Below are positions 43,676 to 53,603 of a stretch of DNA of 64,000 nt, piece after piece. The position numbers and the translations under genes are program-made. Positions within the stretch are counted from its first letter, which is position 1. Every line of letters starts with the position of its first letter. The DNA is from Raffaelea ambrosiae (lineage: Eukaryota > Ascomycota > Sordariomycetes > Ophiostomatales > Ophiostomataceae): positions 299,884 through 363,883 of the forward strand of contig PCDI01000014.1 of assembly GCA_002778195.1 (NCBI GenBank), read 5' to 3'. The notes beneath the pieces were generated by a model. It had not been told where the DNA came from. It searched no databases and worked only from the letters and a program-made list of their open reading frames with translations.

Positions 43676-45072
43676 ATGCACTACCAACCTTCACCGAAGT
43701 CACAGTTCACGATGGACAACAGCACATCACCGCACCCAATCGTGCCCCCTTCCACCAAGGAGGAGGACGGCCACTACACATCAAACAGCAGCGATAGCGA
43801 CCATGAGATCGACTACCCCGAAGGTGGATTACGGGCGTGGATTGTCGTGGCTGGCGCATCAGCGACCATGTTCTGCACGTTTGGATATCTGACAGGATTC
43901 GGGTAGGTGAACGCGCATATTGTACTAACACCCCCCTTTTTAAAGAGAGTCACTCGCTGACAGTGAACCGCAGCATCTACCAAAGCTGGTATGTCTCTCA
44001 CCAGCTCCAGGACCGCACCCAGTCCGACATCTCCTGGATCGGCTCTTTCCAGATCTTCCTCAACTTCTCGATCGGTCTCATCGGCGGTCCCCTCATGGAT
44101 CGATATGGCACCGTGGCCTTTATCCCCTCGGCCATCATCTACGTCGTCTCCTTGGTTCTCACCAGCTTCTGCAAGGAGTACTACCAGTTCTTCCTAGCGC
44201 AGGCGGTTCTCGGCGGCATCTGCCTCGGCCTGCTCTTCAACATCTCCCTGGCCATCATTGGCCATTACTTTGTTCGCCGACAGGGTCTCGCGCAGGGCAT
44301 CATCATGGCCGGCGCCGCACTGGGTGGTGTCATCTTCCCCGTGGCGCTTGACCAGATGCTGAACCACCGCGGTCTCAGTTTCGGCTGGTCTGTCCGCGCC
44401 TGCGCGCTGATCATCCTTGTTCTCCTCGGCCTGGCCGCCCCGACCATGCGGACACGCCTGCCACCAACACGGCAGGGCATGGACTTCAAGCTGATGCGCC
44501 GGCCAGCCTACATTCTCATTGCTGCCGGTGGCTGGCTGCTCAACTGGGGCATGTATGTGCCGCTGTTCTATCTCCCGTCGTTTGCCGAGTCTGCCGGCTT
44601 GGACGCGAGCATGGCCCCGTACACGGTGGCCATTTTCAACGCCGTGTCCCTCTTTGGCCGCGTCATGTCCGGCACGCTGGCAGACGGACTTGGCCGATTC
44701 AATGTCGTCATCCTCAACGGCCTTCTCTGCGCCATCATGCAGTTCGTGTGGCCCGCCACACACACCGCGGCGGGCGTGTACTGCGTTTCCGTCTTTTCGG
44801 GACTTTTCATTGGCAGCATTGTGAGCTTGCAGGCCGCCATTGTCGCGCAGGTCACGCCGGACCCCAAGTACATCGGCTCCATGATGGGCATCACCATGGC
44901 CATCTGGGCGTGCGGCGGCCTGACGGGTCCTCCGATTGCCGGTGCGATCCTGAACAGCAACGGCAGCTTTGACGGCCCGGCGTACTTTGCGGGCGCATCG
45001 CTCGTCGTCGGCTCGTTGTTTTTCCTTGCTGCGAGACTCCTCACCGAACCGAAAATCTTTGTCAAAATTTAG
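43676..45072 (+). CDS. MCT-type (SLC16-like) MFS transporter
   Basis: Two exons, 43676-43902 and 43974-45072, giving 441 aa. A second ATG 12 codons downstream is an alternative start. After a hydrophilic N-terminus, YPEGGLRAWIVVAGAS opens segment 1, the hallmark of fungal monocarboxylate-transporter-like proteins (MCH family, including riboflavin Mch5). GIYQSWY, SDISWIGSFQIFL and GPLMDRYG follow. About twelve membrane segments are visible. Substrate could be a monocarboxylate, riboflavin or another small organic acid. The divergent Zn2Cys6 gene is the likely regulator. In the opposite strand a 331-codon shadow frame exists but has no protein-like features. Confidence 0.9.
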
Positions 45073-45261
45073 AAGAATGTCAGTCGTGTGGAAAAACGTC
45101 GTGTCATTCAAAAGACTAGAAAAAGGACGGAAGCCGGAGCTGGCGTTAGGACTGATTGTTTTTGCTAGGCCCCTTAGATGGAAGACCAAAAAATAGAAAA
45201 GCTAGTATTTTGCTATATTTAGATTTTAATGTTAAGCTTAATTATTGTGCACGGTAGTCCG

Positions 45262-47067
45262 TCAAAGACCACGCTCCGCTAGCCAAAATGTCAGTCGATC
45301 GATCTCCTCCAAGACTGCATGGACTGCTTGTGATGCAACAGCACCTGCATTCGTCTTGGCACTGCCGGCTGCACCAGCAGCAACCTCCCACAAAGCCCGT
45401 GCCTCAGCCGCGTCCGAGCGCAGAGCAGCCAGCCGTTTCATGCTGTCCCCAGATAACATATGATTGTGGTCCATGGCCATGACGTCAGCCACTTCCACTT
45501 CTGCGTCGCTCTTCAACGAGTAAGCAGCGTACTGTGCAAATAGACGTCGCCAGAGCCAAGCGTCGATATCAGGAAGAACATGGAGCAACTGGGATGGACG
45601 CCTGATGAGACAGTCGAGAATACCGACAAGGATGGGCACACCCGAGTTCATACAGGTCTGATGCAGCTGTGGCTGTGCATTGGGACCATCCGAATCGGAA
45701 TCAGCCATGACAGTGTTGGTACCTGGCCATACCACGGATGTCAACGATGATATGGTGGCCATTGCTGTCTCGTTAACCGACTCGGCAACAGTTGCTCTGG
45801 AGAATGGGTCGTAAATGGACATGACAGCCTCTGACTGGGTGGAAGATGGCCGAGATACCACCCCCAAGGTCCAATGGTGCTGTGGCACCCGTACTTGGAC
45901 AGGCACGATCAACATCGTAGGTGATGCCAGTACAACAGCTGGTTGCAAGGTTCTGAGTGGAATCTCTGCTAGAGAGAAGCCTTGTCCAAGAGGCAACATC
46001 AAAGTGCACATTTTCTGCATCATGTCGCGCGTGATCCACCACCCGATGCTGATGGGCCACACAAAACGGGGTCGAAATCGTTCGTCGGATATGGAATCAG
46101 AGGTAATTTTTCGGCGGCCGGCATTATGCGTGTTTGGATATACTGGTTCGTCTGCTTCGGCGTTTCCGTGACTGTCTGGACGATGACGCTGATGTTCTTC
46201 GTCTCCTCTGGTCCCTGTTTTGCCTTCTCTCCTCGTGATGTCGTCTGATAATGCGGCTTCGGCATCCGCCAGTGTCCAATGGTGCGTTCGACTAAGACCC
46301 TTTCTGCGTGTCAGAGTGTTGTTCTGGCGATGATGCCGTATTGTGTCGAGCCTGCGATAGTCCACTGCCCAGTTGCTTCCGTCTCGTCGTGCCAGCACGG
46401 CCATCCGTCGCCAAAAGTGGTCCGAATGGGGTCCCTCTGCAAACACAGCGAGGAGAACAAGAGATGGTATGCACCAGGACTTGGCAGCTGTCTGTAGCTC
46501 TGATAGGGCACGTGTTCTATAACGAGACAGTCCTTGTTTCTCCAGGCGTCGACATGCTTGTGGTGGCAATGCCGCCACTAGTCGGGAGACAAACTCAGAT
46601 GAGAAAGAATGTTCGCGACATACTTCGACATAGACGTCAAATACTGTATCTGTCTGGTCCTGGTCGGTATCTGTGACTCGCTTGGCTGCCATACCAATAG
46701 CCACAGAGAGTGCATCTTCTGATTCTGGCAAGGTAGATGCCGTTTGCTTTGTCATGGAATAAAAGATTGAGCACAACAATGCGCAATAAATCGTTTGCAT
46801 CTCTGACCGGATTCTTTGACCATTGAAATGGACCGTGACCAGGCCAGACAGGTTTCGGTTTGTCAGTGGATTCTTTGACCAGTTGTTCGATATTCGGGGT
46901 CGATGTCTGGCCAAGAATACTTTGGCCATTCTCTGACCAAACTTTGCGTCATTACTAATGCGCCCAATAATCAGCCATTGTGATGCACAGGACGCGAAGA
47001 TCGCCAGCAACACAAGCACAATAGTCAGGGAACTACCTCTGGGTAATCTGTTGATGGAAAAAATCAT
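45262..47067 (-). CDS. Ulp1-like (C48 peptidase fold) protein lacking the usual catalytic Cys
   Basis: Intronless frame of 601 aa. The first 30 residues are hydrophobic and may be a signal anchor, although a start further in is possible. The C-terminal half resembles the Ulp1/SENP fold: HHWTLGVV with the putative catalytic His (codon 45874-45876), about 20 residues later IYDPFS with the Asp (45808-45810), and then QTCMNSGVPILVG. There Gln aligns with the oxyanion residue, but the usual D-C-G becomes N-S-G, so Ser (45643-45645) replaces the nucleophile. A Cys three residues earlier (45652-45654) is the only nearby thiol. The N-terminal half is basic and not recognised. Fungal Ulp1-like proteins of this kind are often lineage-specific and sometimes transposon-derived. 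Confidence 0.55.
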   Translation of the reverse strand: MIFSINRLPRGSSLTIVLVLLAIFASCASQWLIIGRISNDAKFGQRMAKVFLARHRPRISNNWSKNPLTNRNLSGLVTVHFNGQRIRSEMQTIYCALLCSIFYSMTKQTASTLPESEDALSVAIGMAAKRVTDTDQDQTDTVFDVYVEVCREHSFSSEFVSRLVAALPPQACRRLEKQGLSRYRTRALSELQTAAKSWCIPSLVLLAVFAEGPHSDHFWRRMAVLARRDGSNWAVDYRRLDTIRHHRQNNTLTRRKGLSRTHHWTLADAEAALSDDITRREGKTGTRGDEEHQRHRPDSHGNAEADEPVYPNTHNAGRRKITSDSISDERFRPRFVWPISIGWWITRDMMQKMCTLMLPLGQGFSLAEIPLRTLQPAVVLASPTMLIVPVQVRVPQHHWTLGVVSRPSSTQSEAVMSIYDPFSRATVAESVNETAMATISSLTSVVWPGTNTVMADSDSDGPNAQPQLHQTCMNSGVPILVGILDCLIRRPSQLLHVLPDIDAWLWRRLFAQYAAYSLKSDAEVEVADVMAMDHNHMLSGDSMKRLAALRSDAAEARALWEVAAGAAGSAKTNAGAVASQAVHAVLEEIDRLTFWLAERGL

Positions 47068-47104
47068 CGCTGTAAGTATGGGCTACGTTCACCGCCAGGA
47101 AGAG

Positions 47105-47110
47105 TATAAA
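47105..47110 (+). promoter_or_regulatory. TATA box (TATAAA)
   Basis: A TATAAA lies 76 bp upstream of the ATG of the MDR oxidoreductase, within the 118-bp spacer shared with the divergent Ulp1-like gene. Confidence 0.55.
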
Positions 47111-47185
47111 AGTACTCTGATTCTTCCTGTCAAAGAGCCGTCATGACTTCGTACAGCAAGCCTTGACTTACGTGAAAATCACATC

Positions 47186-48339
47186 ATGACTATCCCCACG
47201 CACACAGAAGAATGGGTCCTGACCGGCACGTCTAGGACGGAATGGACCCTCGAGCTCAACAAGTCTGTGCCACTGGATCCTGTCGGCGACAACGACGTCG
47301 TGGTGGCTATCCAGGCTGTGTCCCTGAACTATCGCGACATTGCCATTGCCAGGGTGGGTTTGTGTCTCTCTTTGGAGAAAGTTTGGATTTGTCGGTTAAT
47401 GCTTCTCGTTCCTACTAACACGGTGTCCAGGGCGACTATCCCCTCCCCGTCAAGTTCCCGCTCGTGCCCTCCTGCGACATGGCCGGCCGGATTCTCGCGG
47501 TGGGCAAGACCGTCACCTCGCTGGCTGTCGGAGACGCCGTCTCGGCCGTTTCTGTGCCACTCCTCTTGGATGGCCACCTGACTCGCGCAACCCACACCAG
47601 CCCCGGCGATGGCCTACTTCCTGGTTGCCTGCGGCGCCACACTGTCGTGCCCGCCTCGTGGCTCGTCCAAGCCCCTGCCTATCTCACGCCCGTCGAGGCC
47701 GCAGCCGCCGGCGGCGCCGCCGTCACTGCCTGGAATATTCTTATGGGGGATGCCGGACAGCCCATCTCGGACAAGAGCTGGGTGCTCGTGCAGGGCACTG
47801 GCGCCGTGTCGCTGTTTGCGGCGGCGTTTGCACGCCGTCTGGGCGCCACGGTCATCGCCACGACCAGCACGCCCGCCAAGGAACAGTGGCTGCGCGAGAG
47901 CTTCTCGCCGGGCGTCCACCATGTGCTCAACTACCGCCGGGATGTACACTGGGGTGAAACGGCGCGCCAACTGAGCCCGGGTGGCGAGGGGGTCGACCTA
48001 GTCATCGACGTCGGCGGGGCCGGCACGCTGGCGCAGAGCTTGGAGGCCATTCGCTACGACGGCACCGTAGCCGTGACGGGATTCCTAAGCACGAGCGGGC
48101 CCGACGGCATAAAGGACGGGGGGCCACCCATCATGGCCGCGCTGCCGCGGGCGGCGCGTGTGCGCGGCATCCTTGGCGGCTCACGGGCGCAGTTTGTGGC
48201 CATGCTGGAAAAGATGGACGAGTGGAAGCTGCATCCGGTGGTGGACGAGCGAGTCTTTGGGTTCGAGGAGGCCAGGGACGCGTTTAGCCATCTCGAGGCA
48301 CAGAAGCATATGGGCAAGGTGGTGATCAAGATGGATTAG
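47186..48339 (+). CDS. Zinc-independent MDR oxidoreductase (quinone-oxidoreductase-like)
   Basis: Two exons, 47186-47353 and 47431-48339, giving 358 aa. This is the medium-chain dehydrogenase/reductase fold: N-terminal GroES-like domain with VSLNYRDIAIARGDYPLP and PLVPSCDMAGRILAVG, then the Rossmann domain with VLVQGTGAVSLFAAAFARRLGA (named here as GTGAVS near residue 190). The residues that bind catalytic zinc in alcohol dehydrogenases are not all present, as in the quinone-oxidoreductase branch. It would reduce a C=C or C=O bond of an activated carbonyl compound with NADPH. It opens the catabolic block that runs to 61246. Confidence 0.9.
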
Positions 48340-48966
48340 GCAGAAGAATATGCAGATGAACGCTGGCCATGGCGGATGCGCCTGTACTTGTGCTGTTGTA
48401 TCCAAGGATATGGGATTGTGAAGTAACTGCTCTTGCGTGCCATCTTTCAAGTATCTTTCAATCAAAGTATCACAGAATTATCGTGTTGACATCGAAAAGT
48501 CAGAACAACGGGACACAAATGAAATGCATCCATTCAATGGCAGTGGCTAGCAGTATGTGGCAAGAAAAAATGACGCTGTACCGGCAAAGCTTGCCCACGT
48601 TAGTGTATGGCCCATAATATGACGTGCTCGTAGTGCACTTGACACAATCGCCCGGCCCAGCGTCGCTTGCTATGCTGTTGCATTGCATCACCCCATCTAC
48701 AGAGAACTAATAGGGAAATGGTTCAAAATTCCGTAAAAATTTTCAGCGCAGGTGCTCCACTGGGAGGGTTGACCACGCGATGGGTTTCTGTGACTGGCCA
48801 TAACCGATATCCGTCCGCCTCCATGGGCCCGGAAGCCGGAAGCTTGGTATTACTAGGAGCTTAAAACGGCCGGGCGCCCAGACAACGGGCCGCAAATACA
48901 GGCCTGGCACACGCACATCAACACACACACACACACACGCGCGCGCGCGTGCGTACCGTCTGCACC
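48340..48966. other. Intergenic, 3' flank of MDR gene and promoter of permease
   Basis: About 630 bp without a supported gene. The right end is occupied by an alternating purine-pyrimidine repeat. Confidence 0.5.
48921..48956. repeat. (AC)n(GC)n alternating tract next to a start codon
   Basis: Thirty-six bases of strict purine-pyrimidine alternation, ACACAC then GCGCGC then GTGCGTAC, ending 10 bp before the permease ATG. This composition can adopt left-handed DNA. Confidence 0.9.
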
Positions 48967-50646
48967 ATGGCCAAGACAGACATTGCAGACCAGGTGGCTG
49001 CATTGCCCGAACCGGGAGCCGCTGCCGGTGCGGTTGCGGACGATGCGACAATCCCCCCGTCGCCGGCGCCGGGCCGTCTGGAGAGTGCTTGGCTCCGGCT
49101 GACCACCGCCCTCGGCTGGTACGCCGGCAGCCTGGAACTGGAGGAGCGCCGTCTCCTGCTGCGGCTTGACCTCAGCATCCTCATCTTTGGCTGCCTCTCC
49201 TTCTTCACAAAGTACCTCGACCAAGCCTCGATCACCAACGCCTACGTGTCCGGCATGAAGGAAGACCTGCATCTGCACGGCTCGCAGCTCAACTACATCA
49301 CCGCCACGTTCTGGTCGTCGTACTGCGTGGCCATGATCCCGGCCTGCTACTACCTGACGCACTTCCCGGCCAACCGCGTGCTGCCGGCGCTCGAGCTCGG
49401 CTGGGGCCTGAGCACGTTTGGGCTGGCCTGGGCCCAGAACGTCCAGACGGTGTATGCCATGCGCTTCTTCACCGGCCTGTTCCAGTGCTGCTCCTTCACG
49501 GGCACCATCTACGTGCTGGGCTCGTGGCTGCGCCCGTCCGAGCTCGGCCGCCGCGTGTCCCTCTTTTACGTCTCGGCGCCGCTCGGCACCATGTTCGCCG
49601 GCTACCTGCAGGCCGCGGCCTACACCAACCTCGACGGCGCCCACGGCCTCGCGGGGTGGCGCTACCTGTTCATCGTGGACGCCGTCATCACCATTCCCAT
49701 CGCCCTCCTGGGGTTCTTTGTCTTCCCCGACATCCCCTCGCGCCAGCGCCCGCGCTTCGTCACGGCCGCCCAGCAGGCCCTGGCCGTGCGGCGCCTCCGC
49801 GGCATCGTGCAGCCGCCGCCGCTGCGGCTGTCGCTGGACATTGTCTGGCGCGTGCTGGGCCGCTGGCACTTTTACCTGTTTGTGCTGCTGTGGAGCCTGG
49901 CCAACCAGACGGACCAGGCGTCCGGGTCGGCCATGGCGCTGTACCTCAAGGCGCACGCGGACATCTACTCGGTGGTGCGCATCAACGAGCTGCCGACGGG
50001 CGTGACGGCCATCAGCGTGGTGGCCGCGTTTGCGTGCGGGGTGGTGGGCGACTGGTGCCGAGGGCGGTTCTGGATTCCGGCCCTGGCTGCGACACTGCCC
50101 GTCTTGGTTGGCATCGCCATGTTGGTCGCCTACAACGTCGGCGAGGGTGGTCGGCTGGCCGCGTTCTTCCTCACTGGTTTCAATGGAGGTATGGATTCCT
50201 TTTCTTTACACCCCATTTTTGGTTTCGTTCTTTGTTTTCTTGTCTTCTTTTCTTCTTTTCTTCTTTTCTTCTTTTTTCTTTTCTTCTTTTCTTCGTCTCT
50301 TCTTTTAATCGGCCCTAACAATATAGGTGTTTTCCCCATGGCAATGAGCTGGGCTTCTGTCGCCATGGCCAATGATCCCGAGGAACGTGCCGTTGTCACC
50401 GCATCCATGAACGCCATCGGGCAGGGCATTGTCGCCGGCACTCAGATTGTGCAGTACCCGGCATCGGGAGCGCCCAACTTCCACGCCGGCTGGAGCAGTT
50501 CTCTCGGAACATGTGTGGCCCAGTTGGCTGTTATTTTGGTCATCCTGTATGCAAGCAGAACATGGATTGGTCCCCGTACAACGAACGTGTCGAGAGACGA
50601 TACTGAAGAGGACGTTGAAGGCCGTGGCCAGAGTGAAAAGTGTTGA
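48967..50646 (+). CDS. Dal5-type MFS permease (anion:cation symporter family)
   Basis: Two exons, 48967-50188 and 50327-50646, giving 513 aa. The N-terminus is Ala/Pro-rich. Family blocks: FFTKYLDQASITNAYVSGMK, RFFTGLFQCCSFTGTIYVLG, GWRYLFIVDAVIT and FPDIPSR before the central loop. About twelve membrane segments. The 138-bp intron (GTATGG...ATATAG) is a multiple of three and has no in-frame stop, so a read-through form with 46 extra, mostly Phe/Leu/Ser residues is possible. Removing it restores the normal segment order (FNGGVFPMAMSWASVAMAN). Likely imports an organic anion used by the neighbouring flavin hydroxylase. A second related permease lies at 53604-55508. Confidence 0.9.
   Translation: MAKTDIADQVAALPEPGAAAGAVADDATIPPSPAPGRLESAWLRLTTALGWYAGSLELEERRLLLRLDLSILIFGCLSFFTKYLDQASITNAYVSGMKEDLHLHGSQLNYITATFWSSYCVAMIPACYYLTHFPANRVLPALELGWGLSTFGLAWAQNVQTVYAMRFFTGLFQCCSFTGTIYVLGSWLRPSELGRRVSLFYVSAPLGTMFAGYLQAAAYTNLDGAHGLAGWRYLFIVDAVITIPIALLGFFVFPDIPSRQRPRFVTAAQQALAVRRLRGIVQPPPLRLSLDIVWRVLGRWHFYLFVLLWSLANQTDQASGSAMALYLKAHADIYSVVRINELPTGVTAISVVAAFACGVVGDWCRGRFWIPALAATLPVLVGIAMLVAYNVGEGGRLAAFFLTGFNGGMDSFSLHPIFGFVLCFLVFFSSFLLFFFFLFFFSSSLLLIGPNNIGVFPMAMSWASVAMANDPEERAVVTASMNAIGQGIVAGTQIVQYPASGAPNFHAGWSSSLGTCVAQLAVILVILYASRTWIGPRTTNVSRDDTEEDVEGRGQSEKC
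50222..50305. repeat. TTCTTTTC-type pyrimidine tract in intron
   Basis: Imperfect tandem TTCTTTTC/TTCTT units fill most of the 138-bp intron of the permease gene. The tract is pyrimidine-rich on the coding strand and precedes the CTAAC branch site. Confidence 0.8.
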
Positions 50647-51087
50647 CACTACTCGCCACAGCTCGGAAGCGCAAGCAACATATTGTACTGTTATTTGTTA
50701 GAGTTATGATTGATAAACTACGTCATCCCCGTCTATCACAGCCTGCGGTTTCTCGTCCAACCCGTTCCCGGTGCCGTCAAGTTGTCCACGGCGTGCTGTG
50801 GTGGCGTCCAAAACTAGGATTCGTGGGTGTGATGCAACAACTCATGCAATGTGTGTGATCAGCTAGGTTTGGAGCATATCGGGCAAATTTATACAAAGAA
50901 TCTAAATAACAATTCTGGCGTGATAATAAGCAGTCGATATATCAAACCCGACCAGTGTTGTCCTTAAAGCGGCGAAAAATGAATGCAGAACAAAAAAGCA
51001 ACCGCTTGGTATATTCCTGTTGAAGGCTGTTCCTGTTGAAGGACTTTTTCTTCGTTACGTACATGCTGCGTGATCATCAAGGTTGAC
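50647..51087. other. Intergenic, convergent 3' flanks
   Basis: About 440 bp between the stops of the permease and the FAD monooxygenase. Nothing recognisable. Confidence 0.5.
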
Positions 51088-52833
51088 TCATAATACACCG
51101 CTACAGCGGGCCTCCAGAATAGCCGGCCATTCCGCTTCCAGGTTATCACTCCAGTTTCCCCTCCAAGCAATGATTCCATCGGGGCGGACAAGAACTGCTT
51201 CGTGTCCGTCGAGGTATTTCATGAATCTCCCAGTAGTATCTTTCCAGCCTGCAGGACCCAGAACTTCCGCGTGGACGAGATCCGAGGAAAGTGTCGCCCA
51301 ATTGGCGTCGTTTCCAATCAGCAAGAACTTGTCCAAGGGCAACAAGTCGCGAAGGGCCACGGTTTTCCCGGCCTTTTCAATCCAGGTATGGGGAAGGTTA
51401 TGGCCAGGTCGTGTCGATGCCCGGTATACCACACTGTCCAGTTCTTCCTTGATGCCGCTCTCCGTAGACGGGTAAAACCAGCCGACCTCGGGCCCGGGGG
51501 CTTTGAACTCCAGATTCAAAGTCTCCTGGGCACGCTCAACTGCCTCCCTCTGAACCGCGTGCTTGGGGTGGGCTGGGTCCAGCAGAGGCGTCAAAGCCTC
51601 GATATTCTGCTCGGTTGTCTTGTCAGGGCCCATACCCAGGGCTGCATCCATGACAAAGCCGTGGCTGCGGAGGTTGTGCAGGCTCGACTGTCCGACTCTT
51701 GTGCCCACGGGCTGTCTTTCTGTGTCGTAGCTTGTGAGAAGCTTGTCGTATTTCTTCTCATCCTTCAGCGCCAGAGCCAGCTTCCAGATAAGGTTCTGGA
51801 CATCCTGCACGCCCGAGTTCATGCCGAGCGCACCCCACGGTGGAATACGATGGCCCGCGTCGCCAACAAGGAAGACGCGACCAACGCGGTAGTGCTCCGC
51901 CGAGATGGCGTGGACGTGCCAGTGGCTCAGGCTGATGATCTCCATCGGCACATCAGTAGGGACCTTGAGCGTATCTTGGAGGCGCTTCACCATGGCGTCG
52001 GCATCGAATTTTTCCGGGTCTGTGGGCGTAGGTGCGCAGGCAAAGACCCATTCCTCGGTGGCTTCCGTCGTGGGCCAGGGGCCGATTTGATACAGGTAGC
52101 CCGTCCGCATGCTGCCGCCGCGCTCGGGGTGGCTGAACCAGGTGATAAAGTTGCGTGGGTCGGGGTGGTGCTTCCGCAGAGGCGCACGGAAGTGGACCGA
52201 GACCATGTCGAGGATATCCCGCTCGCCCAGCCAGGGCACGCCGAGCTTGTCCGTGATGCTGCGCCCGCCGTCTGCGGCGATGACGTATCGTGCAGTGACT
52301 TCGAACGGGCGGCCCTCTTTGGGCTGGACCTGGACACGGACACCGCCACCCTCAGCTTCGGGAATCTCTACCAGCTCGACGACTTCGTTGTTGAATCTCA
52401 GGATGTCTTCGCCGCCTTCCGCCAGTTCCCGGGCTCTGGCGACGAGGATGGGCTCCAGTCGGATCTGCGGCAGGATCTCGTAGCGCTCCGGGCTGTGTGT
52501 CTCGTACTCCTCTGCGTAGCTGCCACCACCCCAGGCATCGCGGCTCCAGAGCTCCCGGCCGTCCACAGGACCGTCTCCGCCGAGTGACGTGTACCAGCCA
52601 GTGCGTCCCTTGATGTCGTCCGGGGCAGCTGCTTTGCGCACGGCATCGGCTATGCCCATGGACCGGAATATTTCGGTCGTGCGCTGGTTGATTCCGCAGG
52701 CCTTGGGATGGATCGACGTCCCGGCATGCCGTTCAAACAGCACATGGCGGATACGTCTCTGTGAGAGCAAAATACTCGCACACAGGCCGATGGGGCCGGC
52801 GCCGACAATGACCACTGGGTACGTTTCAGCCAT
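51088..52833 (-). CDS. FAD-dependent aromatic hydroxylase (MhpA/phenol-hydroxylase type)
   Basis: Intronless, 581 aa. The GxGxxG motif for FAD is in VVIVGAGPIGLCASILL (residues 7-23). The DG motif lies in YVIAADGGRSITDKLG near 175, and the GD motif is VFLVGDAGHRIPPWGALGMN near 320, followed by GVQDVQNLIWKLAL. The C-terminal 150 residues have the thioredoxin-like tail common in the group (LLPLDKFLLIGNDANW, ending near AVLVRPDGIIAWRG). Relatives such as 3-(3-hydroxyphenyl)propionate hydroxylase and PheA/TfdB hydroxylate aromatic rings using NAD(P)H and O2. The substrate is probably a phenolic acid; which one is unknown. It is flanked by two anion permeases. Confidence 0.92.
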   Translation of the reverse strand: MAETYPVVIVGAGPIGLCASILLSQRRIRHVLFERHAGTSIHPKACGINQRTTEIFRSMGIADAVRKAAAPDDIKGRTGWYTSLGGDGPVDGRELWSRDAWGGGSYAEEYETHSPERYEILPQIRLEPILVARARELAEGGEDILRFNNEVVELVEIPEAEGGGVRVQVQPKEGRPFEVTARYVIAADGGRSITDKLGVPWLGERDILDMVSVHFRAPLRKHHPDPRNFITWFSHPERGGSMRTGYLYQIGPWPTTEATEEWVFACAPTPTDPEKFDADAMVKRLQDTLKVPTDVPMEIISLSHWHVHAISAEHYRVGRVFLVGDAGHRIPPWGALGMNSGVQDVQNLIWKLALALKDEKKYDKLLTSYDTERQPVGTRVGQSSLHNLRSHGFVMDAALGMGPDKTTEQNIEALTPLLDPAHPKHAVQREAVERAQETLNLEFKAPGPEVGWFYPSTESGIKEELDSVVYRASTRPGHNLPHTWIEKAGKTVALRDLLPLDKFLLIGNDANWATLSSDLVHAEVLGPAGWKDTTGRFMKYLDGHEAVLVRPDGIIAWRGNWSDNLEAEWPAILEARCSGVL

Positions 52834-53603
52834 GGTGACGTTCAGGACAGTCTTTGCTGATGATTCTCTTTTTTTTTTCTTGTTTCACGCAGAAGGACTG
52901 TGAAGCTGCTTTTTTGCCCCCCTCGGTTCGATCTCAACCTGTCCGAGTTCGCTCTCTCCTCGACCATGCAGGCGGGTGGTCTTGGGGGCTTTTTCTACGT
53001 GCGTGTTAAATTTTAGCGAATTTCTACGAGTGAAAAAATAATAGATTTATTCGGAATGATTCGACCGACCAATCGTCCGACCTGCTCCGCACTAGCACAC
53101 ACAACCTGGCGGGCTAGGGTGTCGAGAAGCCTCCAACGCCGGGATCTCCAAAGTCTCCTGGCTCTGCCTAGTCTCCTTGATATGTCGAGATATGGAACCA
53201 GGGCAACGGCGTCTGGTTTCGTCCACTCATGGCACACGGGAAAGACCCTCCCGCCCCTGTCGTACAAAGAATCATGGGACAGACAACGCCCACGAGGAAC
53301 CGTCTTGCGAATCCGTGGCTCGTCCACACACATGGTGGTCTCTTTACGCTACTGCCAACGTTTTGAGATGGTGCCGGCCAACCGGTCCCACCCTTGTCGA
53401 AAATGGCGTTTTGCCTCTACCATGTGGAGACGAGACCAACAAAGGTGCATTTGCGGTGGGGCACTTGAAGCACCATGGTCTGGACAAGATGAAAATCAAC
53501 CGGTGCTGCATCACTTCGAAAGGTTCTATGGGTGGTCTAAAGCTGATTTAATACCGCAGTCCCCTCTTGCTTCTTCGGCCTCTTCCACGGGTGGTGGACC
53601 CCG
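52834..53603. other. Intergenic, promoter of FAD hydroxylase and 3' flank of permease
   Basis: About 770 bp. A T-run near 52870 and a C-run near 52917 lie upstream of the hydroxylase ATG. Frames near 53013-53655 have no domain features and no intron logic, so I do not call a gene. Confidence 0.5.

Noticed and set aside
44194..45189. 331-codon minus-strand frame
   Set aside because: Fully antisense to the MCT-type transporter exon; composition is Arg/Gly/Asp-rich shadow sequence without domains.
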